Origin: Pararhodobacter zhoushanensis
GTDB lineage: Bacteria; Pseudomonadota; Alphaproteobacteria; Rhodobacterales; Rhodobacteraceae
Direction: 5' to 3'
Length of the DNA: 64,000 nt
Assembly: GCF_003990445.1 (NCBI RefSeq)
Contig: NZ_REEZ01000001.1
Span: 620,001-684,000, forward strand
In this document: one piece after another, positions 49,800-59,935 of the stretch
How positions within the stretch are numbered: position 1 is the first letter of the stretch
How the letters are laid out: each line of letters opens with the position of its first letter
Notes under the pieces: model-generated
Databases searched by the model: none
Told to the model about the DNA's origin: nothing
The model's input: the letters and a program-made list of their open reading frames with translations, nothing else
Position numbers and translations under genes: made by a program

Positions 49800-51092
49800 T
49801 TATGACCCGTAGCCCAGAAACAGGCGCGGAAGGATGAGCGAGAGATCGGGCCAGAAACTGATCACCAGCAGGGCAGCGGTCATCACCAGCACCCATTTGA
49901 AGATCCGCCTGACCAAATCGTCGAAGGGGATGCCGCCGACCTGCGACGCCATGAAGAGGTTCGCCCCAAGCGGCGGCGTGACGAAACCGATGGCCAGCGC
50001 GACGATCATGATGACGCCGAAATGGATCGGATCGATGCCAAGCTGCGTCACCATCGGCAAAAGGACCGGGGTCAGGATGACGATGGCGGCGAGCGTTTCA
50101 AGGAAGGTGCCGATGATGAGCAGCAGCACCAGAATGGCCAGCAGCACGACGATCCAGTTGTCAGTGATGCCAAGGACGAACTGCGACAGTTCCAGCGGAA
50201 TGCGTTCCAGCGCGATGATCCGGCCGAAGGCGACCGAAGCGCCGATGATCACCAGGACCGCGCTGACCAACAGCGCCGATTGCAGCATGATCGGGCCCAG
50301 TTCGCGCCACGATAGTTCCTTGTAGACCAGCGTCGAGACCAGCAGGGCGTAGACCACCGCAACGGCCGAGCTTTCCGTCGGCGTGACGATGCCGCCATAG
50401 ATCCCGCCCAGCACGACGATCGGCATGAGCAGCGCGAGCTTCGCCTGATTCACCGCTGCCCATCGCTGGCGCCAGCTGACGGCTATGGTCTTTGCCTCCC
50501 AGCCGCCTTTCCGGGTCTGGTAGATGTTGTAGAGGATCAGCGCGATGGCGATGACGATGCCGGGGATGATGCCGGCAAGGAACAGCGCCGAAACCGAGAC
50601 CTGCGCCGTCACGGCATAGATGATCATCACCACCGAGGGCGGGATCATCACCCCCAGCGCCCCGGCCGAGGCGACCATGGCCCCGGCATAGGCCCGGTCA
50701 TAGCCGCGCCGTGCCAGCGCAGGGATCATCGCAAGCCCGATGGCCGCAACCGTGGCCGAGCCGGTGCCCGAGATCGCCGCGAAGAACAGGCAGGCCATGA
50801 TCGTCACCGTGCCCAAGCCCCCCGGCGCATTGCCGAAGAAGGCCTCGGCCACCGCGATCAGCCGGCGCGAGATGCCGCCGCGGCTCATGACGCTGCCGGC
50901 AAGCGTGAACAGCACAACGGCGATCAGCGTGAACGAGTTGATGCCGCTGACCAGCCCCAGCGCATAGAAATCGAAGCCGAGGAAGGGGATATAGGCGATG
51001 GCGAGCAAGCTTGCCGCGCCGAGTGCGATACCGATGGGCACGCCCACCAGCAGAAGGACGGCGAAGCTGCCGAACAGAATGGCGGTGGTCAT
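49800..51092 (-). CDS. dctM: TRAP transporter large permease (DctM)
   Basis: A 430-aa inner-membrane protein with 12 or so TM segments, e.g. LFTLAGSVMSRGGISRRLIAVAEA and TPPLGANLFMASQVGG. It moves organic acids with Na+ symport together with DctQ and DctP. Starts in ATGA overlap with dctQ. Confidence 0.95.
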   Translation of the reverse strand: MTTAILFGSFAVLLLVGVPIGIALGAASLLAIAYIPFLGFDFYALGLVSGINSFTLIAVVLFTLAGSVMSRGGISRRLIAVAEAFFGNAPGGLGTVTIMACLFFAAISGTGSATVAAIGLAMIPALARRGYDRAYAGAMVASAGALGVMIPPSVVMIIYAVTAQVSVSALFLAGIIPGIVIAIALILYNIYQTRKGGWEAKTIAVSWRQRWAAVNQAKLALLMPIVVLGGIYGGIVTPTESSAVAVVYALLVSTLVYKELSWRELGPIMLQSALLVSAVLVIIGASVAFGRIIALERIPLELSQFVLGITDNWIVVLLAILVLLLIIGTFLETLAAIVILTPVLLPMVTQLGIDPIHFGVIMIVALAIGFVTPPLGANLFMASQVGGIPFDDLVRRIFKWVLVMTAALLVISFWPDLSLILPRLFLGYGS

Positions 51093-51628
51093 GAGCGGGC
51101 CTCGCCGGGTTTCAGGCCTTCGTCCTCAAGCGCGGTATCCGCCCGAAGCGGCTCCTCGCCGTGGCGCAGGATGCGCCAGAGGGAATGCGACAGGCGCAGC
51201 GCCGACAAGGCGCCAGAAAAGATGATCGCCGCATAGAGCCAGCCGGTCGCCCATTGCGTGGCGGACAGCGACTGTCCGCGCTCGATGGCATTGGCGGTAA
51301 TCTGGATGCCCAGCACGCAGACGGCGATGGAATAGGCCAGAAAGACAGCTTCCGCGAAAGCCAGCGTCCAGCGGCGCAGGGCGCGCGGCATGGCATCGAC
51401 CAGAATGGTCACGCGCAAATGGCGTTTCTCGCGGATGGCATAGCTGATGCCGAAATAGATCATGTACACGAAAGCGAACCGCGCGACCTCTCCGGCCCAG
51501 GGCACCGAAGTCTGGAAGGCAAAGCGCGCGACCACATCCGCGAACAGCAGGATGATGACCACCCCAAGGCTGGTCACGATGATCGTCGGCTCAAAGAACC
51601 TTTCCGCCAGTCTCAGCCTGCGACGCAT
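51089..51628 (-). CDS. dctQ: TRAP transporter small permease (DctQ)
   Basis: A 179-aa membrane protein with 4 TM segments. FAFQTSVPWAGEVARFAFVYMIYFGISYAIREKRHLRV is the DctQ signature. Lies between dctP and dctM. Confidence 0.93.
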   Translation of the reverse strand: MRRRLRLAERFFEPTIIVTSLGVVIILLFADVVARFAFQTSVPWAGEVARFAFVYMIYFGISYAIREKRHLRVTILVDAMPRALRRWTLAFAEAVFLAYSIAVCVLGIQITANAIERGQSLSATQWATGWLYAAIIFSGALSALRLSHSLWRILRHGEEPLRADTALEDEGLKPGEARS

Positions 51629-51697
51629 ATGCGCTCCTCCTGAGCGAACTGTCTTTTGGGGGGGGACGGTCGGCCTGATCGGCCGACCGAAAGGTGC

Positions 51698-52681
51698 TTA
51701 CTCCGCCAGATAGGCGCTGAAGCGGTCGAAGAAGGCGTCACCGACGCGCTCGCGGATCATGCGCTCGATGGCGGCATTCATCGTCGCGGCCATCTGCTGG
51801 CGATCCTCGGCGGGCAGCTCGCTGACCTGAAGCCCCGCCTCGGTCAGCTGGGCGAGCGTCGCGGCATTGGCCTCGGCCACCAGCTGGCGCTGCAGCGTCA
51901 CGGTCTCTGCCGCAACCTCCATCATCAGGGCGCGGTCTTCCTCGGACAGGCTGTTGACGAACTCAAGGTTCGCAAACCACACCTCGGGCCAATAGATATG
52001 GCCGGTCAGCGAGACATTGCTCTGCACCTCGTAAAAGCGCTCGACGACCATCGAGGAAAGCGCGCTTTCCTGTCCGTCGATCAGGCCCTGCTGCAGTGAA
52101 GAATAGATCTCGCCCCAGGCCAGCGGCAGCGGCACCGCGCCGATGGCGCGCCAGGCCGCGATCTGCACCGGATTGTCAGCCGAGCGCAGGCGGAAGCCCT
52201 GGAAGGCATCAAGGCTGTCGAGCGCGCGGTTGCCCGAGAAGCTGCGGAAGCCAAGCTCCAGAAAGCCCATACCGGCAAGTCCGCGCTCTTCCATCGCCGC
52301 GTTCAGCAGGTCACCGGCCGGGCCGTCCAGCGTCGAGCGCGCGTGGTCCTCGTCGGCGAAGAGCAGGAACTGGTCCAGCACGCCCAGTTCGGGGATCGAT
52401 GGTGACAGGTTGACCGAAGCGCCGGTAGCCATCTGGATATTGCCCGATTGCACAAGGTCCAGCGTCTCGTTGACACTGCCCAGCTGACCGCCGGCATAGA
52501 TCTCGACCTCGAAACCGCCCTCCGAGCGCTCTTGCAGCGTCTGGCGGAAATGCTCCATCGCCTGATGCAGCGGCGAGCTTTCGGGCTGGGCATGGGCGAT
52601 GCGGATGACGGTCTGCCCCATCGCGGTGGTTGCGAGAAGGCTGGCGGCAAGCGTCATCGCCGCAAGAAATTGCGTCTTCAT
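51698..52681 (-). CDS. dctP: TRAP transporter solute-binding protein (DctP)
   Basis: A 327-aa periplasmic protein with signal peptide (MKTQFLAAMTLAASLLATTAMG) and start MKTQF preceded by GAGGAAACC. Family motifs: VIRIAHAQPESSPLHQAMEHF and FRLRSADNPVQIAAWRAIGAVPLPLAWGEIYSSLQQGLIDGQE. First gene of the operon. Confidence 0.94.
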   Translation of the reverse strand: MKTQFLAAMTLAASLLATTAMGQTVIRIAHAQPESSPLHQAMEHFRQTLQERSEGGFEVEIYAGGQLGSVNETLDLVQSGNIQMATGASVNLSPSIPELGVLDQFLLFADEDHARSTLDGPAGDLLNAAMEERGLAGMGFLELGFRSFSGNRALDSLDAFQGFRLRSADNPVQIAAWRAIGAVPLPLAWGEIYSSLQQGLIDGQESALSSMVVERFYEVQSNVSLTGHIYWPEVWFANLEFVNSLSEEDRALMMEVAAETVTLQRQLVAEANAATLAQLTEAGLQVSELPAEDRQQMAATMNAAIERMIRERVGDAFFDRFSAYLAE

Positions 52682-52733
52682 GGTTTCCTCCCTGATCTGA
52701 GTCGCTCGGGCCATTCCTCGTGGTCCGATACTC

Positions 52734-52764
52734 TTGCATTCGTATGCAATGCATTCGTATGCAA
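52734..52764. promoter_or_regulatory. Tandem palindromic operator upstream of the catabolic operon
   Basis: TGCATTCGTATGCAA is repeated exactly twice head to tail (52735-52749 and 52750-52764). Each copy is a palindrome (TGCAT / ATGCA around TCGT). It lies 53-84 bp upstream of the dctP start and is a likely binding site for the LacI regulator of the operon. The form is also compatible with GntR-type sites. Confidence 0.6.
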
Positions 52765-52981
52765 GTCAAGCCATGACCTGAGACGTCCCCTTTCATGGCG
52801 AGCAGTCGTCTATCTGCAGCCGCATGCAGCCTTGGTTGCCAATCTCGATTTCAAGGAGAATTCCAGCGGTGCGGGGTTGCCGAGAGAGGGAAGCGGCCTG
52901 TTCCGCTTGTCGTCCCCCTTCCCTTCCGCAATCTTCGCTCGGCCTTCGCCGGCAAGCCGTCTTCAGCGGCGCAATCCCGCT

Positions 52982-53158
52982 TCAGTAAAACCGCCCGCGG
53001 CCCTGTACATGCGCCCAGTCCGGCCACAACCCTGCGGCCTCGATCCCCAGGATCACCGCAATCACGACAAGCGTGATGGCGAAAGTCAGCACCACCCGGC
53101 CCCGCGGCTGGCGGGCTGTGCGCCGAAAAAGGCGGAACAAGAGGACGATAAGCGGCAC
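52982..53158 (-). CDS. Small membrane protein
   Basis: A 58-aa protein with a GTG start after GGGAGG. Basic start (LIVLLFRLFRRTARQPRGR), one TM helix (VVLTFAITLVVIAVILGIEAA) and a short tail GLWPDWAHVQGRGRFY. Between the catabolic operon and tig. Remaining sequence 52765-52981 shows no gene. Confidence 0.6.
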   Translation of the reverse strand: MPLIVLLFRLFRRTARQPRGRVVLTFAITLVVIAVILGIEAAGLWPDWAHVQGRGRFY

Positions 53159-53317
53159 TGGCGCCTCCCTTGGTATCGGGTGTTTCGCCGCCAAGTATGC
53201 GTGCCTTCGCCACCGGTAGCCAGAGCCGGGCCCAACGCCCGCGCATCGCCTTTGTCCACACGCCGATTCAGGGTTGATCCGCCCCGGCCCGCAAACTAGT
53301 AAGGCGCAGATTTCTTC

Positions 53318-53338
53318 AGGCCGCCGTCCGGGCGGCCT
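53318..53338 (+). other. Hairpin in the tig leader
   Basis: Perfect 8-bp stem AGGCCGCC / GGCGGCCT with a GTCCG loop 23 bp before the tig start. No T-run follows, so it is more likely a leader structure than a terminator. Confidence 0.4.
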
Positions 53339-53360
53339 GTCAGCATATGCGAGGAACACA

Positions 53361-54692
53361 ATGCAAGTCACCGAGACCCTGAATGACGGCCTGAAGCGTG
53401 GCTACACGATCACCGTTACCGCCGCAGAATTGACGGCGAAGGTGGACGAAAAGCTGCGCGAGGCCCAGCCCGAGGTCGAGATCAAGGGCTTCCGCAAGGG
53501 CAAGGTGCCGATGGCCATGCTGAAAAAGCAATTCGGCCAACGCCTGATCGGCGAAGCGATGCAGGAAGCCGTCGACGGCGCGATGCAGTCGCATTTCGAA
53601 GAAACCGGCGCGCGTCCGGCGATGCAGCCGAAAGTCGAGATGAAAGACGGCGAGACCTGGAAAGAGGGCGACGATGTCGTCGTCGATCTGTCCTACGAGG
53701 CCCTGCCCGACATCGCAGAACCCGACTTCTCGGGCGTCACGCTGGAGCGTCTGGTCGTCAAGGCTGACGACGCTGCTGTGGATGAGGCGCTGGGCAACCT
53801 CGCCAAGCAAGCGCAGAACTTCGAAGACAAGGACGGCGCGGCCGAGAACGGCGATCAGGTGGTGTTCGACTTCACCGGCCGCATCGACGGCGAAGCCTTT
53901 GACGGCGGCACCGCGCAGGACTACCCGCTGGTTCTGGGCTCGGGCCAGTTCATCCCCGGCTTTGAAGAGCAACTGGTTGGCGTGAAATCCGGCGAGACCA
54001 AGGACGTCACCGTCAGCTTCCCGGCGGAATACCAGGCTGCCCATCTGGCCGGCAAGGAAGCCGTCTTCGAATGCGTGATCAAAGGCGTCAAGGCCCCGGC
54101 AGAAGCCGAGCTGAATGACGAGCTGGCCAGCCGCTTTGGCGCCGAGTCGCTGGACGCGCTGAAGGGTCAGATCCGTGACGGTCTGGAAGGCGAATACGCC
54201 CAGGCCTCGCGCGCCATCGTGAAACGCGCGCTCTTGGACCAGCTGGACACGGCTGTCACCTTCGAGCTGCCGCAATCGCTGGTCGACGCCGAAGCCTCGC
54301 AGATTGCCCACCAGCTGTGGCATGACGAAAACCCCGAGGTCGACCACCACAACCACGACACGGTCGAGCCGACCGACGAGCACAAATCGCTCGCCGTGCG
54401 CCGGGTGAAACTGGGTCTGCTGCTGGCCGAAGTGGGCCGCAAGGCCGAGGTTCAGGTGAGCGACGCCGAGATGACCCAGGCGATCATGGGCCAGGCCCGT
54501 CAGTACCCGGGTCAGGAGCGCGAGTTCTTTGAATTCGTGCAAAAGAACCAGCAGATGCAACAGCAGCTGCGCGCGCCGATCTTTGAAGACAAGGTCGTCG
54601 ACCTGATCCTCGGCAAAGCCGCCGTGACCGAAAAAGAGGTCACCAAGGACGAGCTGAAAGCCGCTCTGGACGCGCTGGAAAACGAAGCCTGA
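53361..54692 (+). CDS. tig: Trigger factor
   Basis: A 443-aa ribosome-bound chaperone and peptidyl-prolyl isomerase. N-terminal ribosome-binding domain with [21 protein letters not shown]-type PPIase ([44 protein letters not shown]), C-terminal helical arms. Start [10 protein letters not shown]. Followed by a strong terminator. Confidence 0.97.
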   Translation: MQVTETLNDGLKRGYTITVTAAELTAKVDEKLREAQPEVEIKGFRKGKVPMAMLKKQFGQRLIGEAMQEAVDGAMQSHFEETGARPAMQPKVEMKDGETWKEGDDVVVDLSYEALPDIAEPDFSGVTLERLVVKADDAAVDEALGNLAKQAQNFEDKDGAAENGDQVVFDFTGRIDGEAFDGGTAQDYPLVLGSGQFIPGFEEQLVGVKSGETKDVTVSFPAEYQAAHLAGKEAVFECVIKGVKAPAEAELNDELASRFGAESLDALKGQIRDGLEGEYAQASRAIVKRALLDQLDTAVTFELPQSLVDAEASQIAHQLWHDENPEVDHHNHDTVEPTDEHKSLAVRRVKLGLLLAEVGRKAEVQVSDAEMTQAIMGQARQYPGQEREFFEFVQKNQQMQQQLRAPIFEDKVVDLILGKAAVTEKEVTKDELKAALDALENEA

Positions 54693-54725
54693 TCACCGTC
54701 TGACGGCATCGCGACCCTGCAATCG

Positions 54726-54755
54726 CCCCCGCGCCCCAACCGGCGCGGGGGTTTT
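54726..54755 (+). terminator. Intrinsic terminator of tig
   Basis: CCCCCGCGCC-CCAACC-GGCGCGGGGG followed by TTTT. Confidence 0.9.
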
Positions 54756-54766
54756 CGGTTACCCGA

Positions 54767-55060
54767 CGGAGCGCGGCCCGAAGGCCGCGCGCGCCTGTAA
54801 GCGCGGCGTTACCGCCGCGCGGTGTCAGGGGGCTGTCAGCCCCCTCTTCGGCTAAAGCCGAATTCACCCCCTGAGGATACTTGATGAGCAAAGACGCGCG
54901 CCAGAGCGCCCCTGCCCATCATCTTGTCTTAAATACTCAGCAACGGCTCGGTTCATCCCGCCGCTGAGCCAGAGGCGGCGCGCGCCACGCGTCAGCGTGG
55001 CGCGCCCGGCCCAACGAGGCGAGCGGATCTCTGATCCGTAAGCCGAGGCGGGAGCCCCCT
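54767..55060. repeat. Intergenic repeat copy B with multiple hairpins
   Basis: Contains hairpins (GCGCGGCC/GGCCGCGC, GCGCGGCG/CGCCGCGC, AGGGGGCT/AGCCCCCT, GCGCGCCACGC/GCGTGGCGCGC) and, at 54841-54896, the same block as copy A including GAGGATACTTG and GAGCAAAGA. An inverted partial copy follows near 54929-54957. No gene is seen between tig and the RND operon. Confidence 0.65.
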
Positions 55061-55068
55061 GATGCCGT

Positions 55069-58000
55069 TCACTCCGCCGCGTGGCGGGGGCCGCGTTTGA
55101 GCGGGGGCGCAGGCGGTGCCTCGGGCGTCGCGACGGACGGGAGCGCCGGACCCGCGGCGGCAGGTGCCGGGTCCCAGATGATCTCGGCATGACGCACCTT
55201 GCCGCTGCGCCGCTTGAGCGCGCGGTCGGCGCGGGCGCGGCCCGGCGCGAAAGCCCGCAGCGAGGGCAGCAGGGCCTTGGCGAAGCTCTCGATCCAGATA
55301 CGCGCGGCCAGCAACGCCGGGGTCAGCACCAGCGTCAGCACCGTCGAGATGCCAAGCCCGAACACCACCGCCGTGGCCAGCGGCTTCCACCACATCGACG
55401 TCGGACTGTTCAGCGTATAGCCGCCGTTCACAAAGTCGATGGACAGCCCGTACATCATCGGGGCCAGCCCTGCCATGGTGGTGATCGTGGTCAGCAGCAC
55501 CGGGCGCAGGCGTTGTTCCGCCGTGCGGATGATCGCCTCGATCCGGGGCATGTAGCGCAGGAAGTCCTGATAGGTGTCGATCAGCACAATGTTGTTGTTC
55601 ACCACGATCCCGGCCAGCGCCACCACCCCCGTTCCGGTCATGATCATCGAGAAGGGTTGCTTCATCACCAGCATGCCGATCAACACGCCTGCCGTGGACA
55701 GCACCACCGCCAGCAGCACCAGCACCGCATTGTAAAAGCTGTTGAACTGCGCCAGCAGGATGATGAACATCAGCCCCATCGCCGCGCCAAAGGCGACCCC
55801 GAGGAACGCGCCGGTCTCTTCCTGATCCTGCTGTTCGCCGGTCCATTGCCAGCCGATGCCGTCGGGCAGCGGGGCCTCCTGCTCAAGCCAGGTGGTCAGC
55901 GCCGCGATGCGCTCGGTCGGGGTGACGGGCACGATATGCTGGCCCGCCTCGACGACCGCCTGACGCGCGCTCTGGGCCGCCTGCGCCGCCTCCGAGCCTT
56001 CGGGGTGCACGCGGGCGTCAAGCGTGGCGAGCGGCGCCAGACGGGCGATGGAGCCATCGGCATTCACCACGCTGACCATCTCGGGCGCGGCGTCGGCCTT
56101 GACGTCGAAATAGCGTTGCTCGCCATAGCGGTCGATGGTGCCGCGCTGCGCAACAGCCTCGCGGGTGACGAAATTCGACAGCGGCACCAGCCCCTGCGGC
56201 GTCTGCACGCGCAACGTGTCGAGCGTGGCGAGCAACCGGTCCTCTTCGGGCAGGCGCACGCGGATTTCGATTTCCTCATCCGAGGTATCGACGCGCATCG
56301 TGTCCAGCATCAGCCCGCGGGTGACAAGCTGCACCATGCCGCCCACCGTGGCGACATCGGCACCAAAGCGGCCCGCCGTGGCGGTATCGACGCGGATTTC
56401 CCAGTCGATGCCGGGCAGCGGGCGGCTGTCCTCGATCCCGGTGATGCCGCCGATCTCGCGCATCCGCGCTTCGACCGTTTCCACCGCCTGCCCCAGCACA
56501 TCGAAATCCTGCCCCGTCAGGCGCAGGTGGATCGGCTTGGCCGAGGCCGGCCCGCCCGACATGATCATGTATTCGGTGATGATGCCGGGGATCTGGCGGA
56601 ACTGCGCCTCCATCCGGTCCAGCACCACCTGCCCCAAAAGCTCGGGATGGCCATCGCGTTCATCCCAGTTGAGCAGCTCGAACTGGATCTGCCCGACCAT
56701 ATCGCGCGGAGCCTGACCGCCGCCGGTGTTCTGCTCCAGCCCGCCCGAGCCGCCGAAGGCAAAGCTCGAGGCAATGCCGGGTTCGGCCAGCACGATCTGC
56801 TCGACCTGTTGCAGCAGCGCGTCCTTTTCGGCCAGCGACAGGTTGCCCCGTGCGCGGACATAGACAATGCCCTGCTCAGGCTCTGTCGAGACAAAGAAAT
56901 CGACGCCGTAGTTATTCTCGCCGTAATAAGAGAACACCTGCCAGACGCCGAACACGATGCCCGCCGTGACCACGAAGGGCATCACCGGGTTGCCGACAAC
57001 CGCCTTGGTCAGCCAGCCGAACGGCGTGCGGCGATAGCCCGATTGCACCGCGCGGGCGCGCGGGCGCGGCTTGACCGCGTTCAGGCTGATCGACATCCCC
57101 GCCGCCCCCAGCATCGTCGCCAGCGCACCGGGCAGCACGGCCAGCACGCCCATCTGCGCGACGGCATCGGCGTCGGGGATCAGCAGGCCGGGGTTGAGCA
57201 TCGTGGCCAGCCCGCCCACCATCACCACCAGCGCCACGGCCAGAAACGGCAGGCGCAGCAGCCAAGGCAGGCGGCGCAACTGCTGGGCGATGCCGTCAAA
57301 GCTGCGGGCAATCCGGCCCGTCACGCCGCCCAGAATGGGCAGGAAGATCAGCGCCACGATCAGCGAGGACGACAGCACGAAGATCAGCGTGATCGGCAAC
57401 ATGCCCATGAACTCACCGGCCACACCGGGCCAGAACAGCATCGGCAGAAAGGCGCAGAGCGTCGTCGCGGTGGACGAGATCACCGGCCAGAACATCCGCT
57501 TGGCCGCCGTGGTATAGGCTTGCATCGGCCCCTTGCCGCTGGCGATCTCGCTGTCGGCGTATTCGGCGACCACGATGGCCCCGTCCACCAGCATCCCCAC
57601 GGCCAGAATCAGGCCGAACATGACGATGTTGGAAATCGTCACCCCCATCACGCCCAACAGAATGAACGACAGCAGAAACGACGACGGGATCGAGAAGCCG
57701 ACCAGCAGCGCCGTGCGCGTGCCCAGACTGGCCAGCACCACGATCATCACCAGCGCGATAGCGGTCAGCACCGAGCCTTCCAGCTGGCTGATCATCGAGG
57801 CAACCTGATAGCTGCGGTCCAGCGCCGGGGTGACGGTGATCGAATCGCGCAACTCTTGCGGCCAGCTGGCGACCTCGGCATCGACAGCGGCGCGCACCTC
57901 TTCGACCGTGCCGATCAGGTTGAAGCCCTTGCGCTTGACCACCTGCAGCGCCAGTGTCGGGTGCCCCTCGAACCGGGCGGTGCCCTGTCGGTCCTGAAAG

Positions 58001-58788
58001 GTCATGTTGATCGTCGCCAGATCGCCCAACGTGACCACCCGGTCGCCGTCATGCTTGATCGGCAGATCGTAAATGTCTTGCGGGTCTTCAAAATTGCCGG
58101 GCAACGACAGCGAGAAGCGGCCCGAGTCCGTCTCGATATCCCCCGCCGCAACCAGTTGGTTGTTCATCGTCACGGCGTTGATCAGCTCGACCGCGCTGAC
58201 GTTATAGGCCTCAAGCCGCAGGGGATCGATGATCACCTCGACCATCTCGTCGCGGGTGCCCGACACATCGGCGGACAGCACCGCATCGACGCCCTCGATC
58301 GCGCGCTCAAGATTGCGGGCGGCGCGCAACAGCGTGCGTTCGGGCACGTCACCCGATACGGCGATGATCACGATGGGAAACTGGCTGAAGTTGAACTCGT
58401 TGATCGAGTAACTGTCTGCACCGTCGGGGAAATTCGTCGCAGCCCGGCTCATGCGGTCGCGCACGTCGGCAATGGTGGCGGTCTTGTCCCAGTCGAACTC
58501 GAATTCCAGCACGACACTGGCGTAGCCTTGCCGCGCGGTGGCGGTCATGTCGGTCAGACCCGTCAGCCCCGACAGCTCCTGCTCCATCGGGCGGACCAGC
58601 AGCGTCTCGGAATCCGCCGCCGAGATGCCCTGAAACGGCACCGAGATGAACAGCGCGGGCACCTCGATATCCGGCTCGCCCTCTTTGGGCAGTCCGACAT
58701 AGGCCATGACCCCGGCGCCCAGCGTCAGGAACACGAAGGCCAGTACCATCCGCGCGCGGGCTGCCGCCCAGTCGATCATGCCATGCAT
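55069..58788 (-). CDS. RND efflux transporter permease
   Basis: A 1239-aa inner-membrane proton-driven pump of the AcrB type, longer than AcrB (1049) mainly through extra linker and C-terminal tail. Motifs: RMVLAFVFLTLGAGVMAYVGLPKEGEPDIEVPAL, GMLVDGAIVVAEYADSE, GVVALAGIVVNNNIVLIDTY. Transcribed after its membrane fusion partner with a 4-bp gap. Confidence 0.93.
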   Translation of the reverse strand: MHGMIDWAAARARMVLAFVFLTLGAGVMAYVGLPKEGEPDIEVPALFISVPFQGISAADSETLLVRPMEQELSGLTGLTDMTATARQGYASVVLEFEFDWDKTATIADVRDRMSRAATNFPDGADSYSINEFNFSQFPIVIIAVSGDVPERTLLRAARNLERAIEGVDAVLSADVSGTRDEMVEVIIDPLRLEAYNVSAVELINAVTMNNQLVAAGDIETDSGRFSLSLPGNFEDPQDIYDLPIKHDGDRVVTLGDLATINMTFQDRQGTARFEGHPTLALQVVKRKGFNLIGTVEEVRAAVDAEVASWPQELRDSITVTPALDRSYQVASMISQLEGSVLTAIALVMIVVLASLGTRTALLVGFSIPSSFLLSFILLGVMGVTISNIVMFGLILAVGMLVDGAIVVAEYADSEIASGKGPMQAYTTAAKRMFWPVISSTATTLCAFLPMLFWPGVAGEFMGMLPITLIFVLSSSLIVALIFLPILGGVTGRIARSFDGIAQQLRRLPWLLRLPFLAVALVVMVGGLATMLNPGLLIPDADAVAQMGVLAVLPGALATMLGAAGMSISLNAVKPRPRARAVQSGYRRTPFGWLTKAVVGNPVMPFVVTAGIVFGVWQVFSYYGENNYGVDFFVSTEPEQGIVYVRARGNLSLAEKDALLQQVEQIVLAEPGIASSFAFGGSGGLEQNTGGGQAPRDMVGQIQFELLNWDERDGHPELLGQVVLDRMEAQFRQIPGIITEYMIMSGGPASAKPIHLRLTGQDFDVLGQAVETVEARMREIGGITGIEDSRPLPGIDWEIRVDTATAGRFGADVATVGGMVQLVTRGLMLDTMRVDTSDEEIEIRVRLPEEDRLLATLDTLRVQTPQGLVPLSNFVTREAVAQRGTIDRYGEQRYFDVKADAAPEMVSVVNADGSIARLAPLATLDARVHPEGSEAAQAAQSARQAVVEAGQHIVPVTPTERIAALTTWLEQEAPLPDGIGWQWTGEQQDQEETGAFLGVAFGAAMGLMFIILLAQFNSFYNAVLVLLAVVLSTAGVLIGMLVMKQPFSMIMTGTGVVALAGIVVNNNIVLIDTYQDFLRYMPRIEAIIRTAEQRLRPVLLTTITTMAGLAPMMYGLSIDFVNGGYTLNSPTSMWWKPLATAVVFGLGISTVLTLVLTPALLAARIWIESFAKALLPSLRAFAPGRARADRALKRRSGKVRHAEIIWDPAPAAAGPALPSVATPEAPPAPPLKRGPRHAAE

Positions 58789-58792
58789 GCGC

Positions 58793-59935
58793 TCAGTCCT
58801 CGCCGCGGCGCGATACCCGCACCTCGATGCCGTCGGTTACGTATTCCTGCCCGACCACGACCACATCGGCCTGTTCCGGCAACCCGCTGACCCAGAAACC
58901 CTGCGGCGCATCGCGCAGCACGGTGACGGGTTGAAAGAAGGTATGGTTGGTCTCATCGACCAGACGCAGGCCCAGCGTGCCGTCATCGCTGATCGTCAGC
59001 GCCGAGCCGGGCACCAGATGCCCGCGCGTTGCGGTGGCGGCGACCAGAATGTCGGCGCTCATGCCATCGCGGATCTCAAGATCGGGGTTGGGCACCGTCA
59101 CCTCGACCCGGAAAGTCCGCGTCGCAGGGTCCGAGGCGCGGGCAAGGAATGTCACCCGCCCCTGAACTTCGCGCCCGTTCGACAACCGCGCCCCGGCCAG
59201 CGCACCATCGGCCAGACGGTCGATCTGCGCCTCGGCGGCGTAGCCGACGATCAGCATCGGATCGAGCTGGATCACCGTCGCGCACAGGCCGCCTGATTGC
59301 ATCAGGCTGCCGATCTCGGCCGAGTCCACCTCAAGCAACCCGTCAAACGGCGCGGCGATGGTCAGGCGGTCCAGCTCGGTTCTGGCGGCCTCGACCCCGG
59401 CATTCGCCGCTTCGACACCGGCCAGCGCCGCCTGAACGGCAGCGTCCGCCGTGGCGGTGGTGTTTTGCGCGCGGAACCCTTCTTCGGCCAGACGCGTGGC
59501 GGTGGTCTGGTTGATCTGCGCTTCAGACAGCCGCGCACGGGCTTCACTCAGCCGTGCCTGTGCTTCGCTCATCTGCGCGGCGCGGGTGCCGGGATCGAGC
59601 TGGCACAGAACCTCGCCGGCGCTGACCAGCGCGCCGCGCGGGCGCGGCTGCGACGTGACCAGACCGCCGGTCTGCGCCCGCACCTCGACACTGCGCGAGG
59701 CCGCCGTGCGGCCGCGCAGCACGATGGCGCTTTCCAGATCGCGCTCGGTGATCCGCTCGACAACGACTGTGAACAGCGTATCCTCGACCGGTGCCGCAGC
59801 GGCAGCGCCCATCGGTGCCGTCTCGGCCGGGCCGGGTTCCACACCAACAAAGGCCATCAGCGCGTCGCGCTGCATGACCAGCAGGTACAGGAACGCCAAC
59901 ACCAGCGCGGCAGTAATCAGCGGAACGACACGCAT
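58793..59935 (-). CDS. RND efflux periplasmic adaptor (membrane fusion) protein
   Basis: A 380-aa HlyD-type protein. N-terminal signal-anchor (MRVVPLITAALVLAFLYLLV), lipoyl halves (SRSVEVRAQTGGLVTSQPRPRGALVSAGEVLCQLD and ... TIAAPFDGLLEVDSAEIGSLMQ), coiled-coil hairpin of repeated AxLSEAxA. Start chosen at the Met before the hydrophobic segment. Confidence 0.92.
   Translation of the reverse strand: MRVVPLITAALVLAFLYLLVMQRDALMAFVGVEPGPAETAPMGAAAAAPVEDTLFTVVVERITERDLESAIVLRGRTAASRSVEVRAQTGGLVTSQPRPRGALVSAGEVLCQLDPGTRAAQMSEAQARLSEARARLSEAQINQTTATRLAEEGFRAQNTTATADAAVQAALAGVEAANAGVEAARTELDRLTIAAPFDGLLEVDSAEIGSLMQSGGLCATVIQLDPMLIVGYAAEAQIDRLADGALAGARLSNGREVQGRVTFLARASDPATRTFRVEVTVPNPDLEIRDGMSADILVAATATRGHLVPGSALTISDDGTLGLRLVDETNHTFFQPVTVLRDAPQGFWVSGLPEQADVVVVGQEYVTDGIEVRVSRRGED

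Noticed and set aside
53340-54560. 406-aa ORF opposite trigger factor
   Set aside because: Antisense shadow; tig is certain.
55081-58890. 1269-aa ORF opposite the RND permease
   Set aside because: His/Arg/Gln-rich antisense translation of a well-supported transporter gene.
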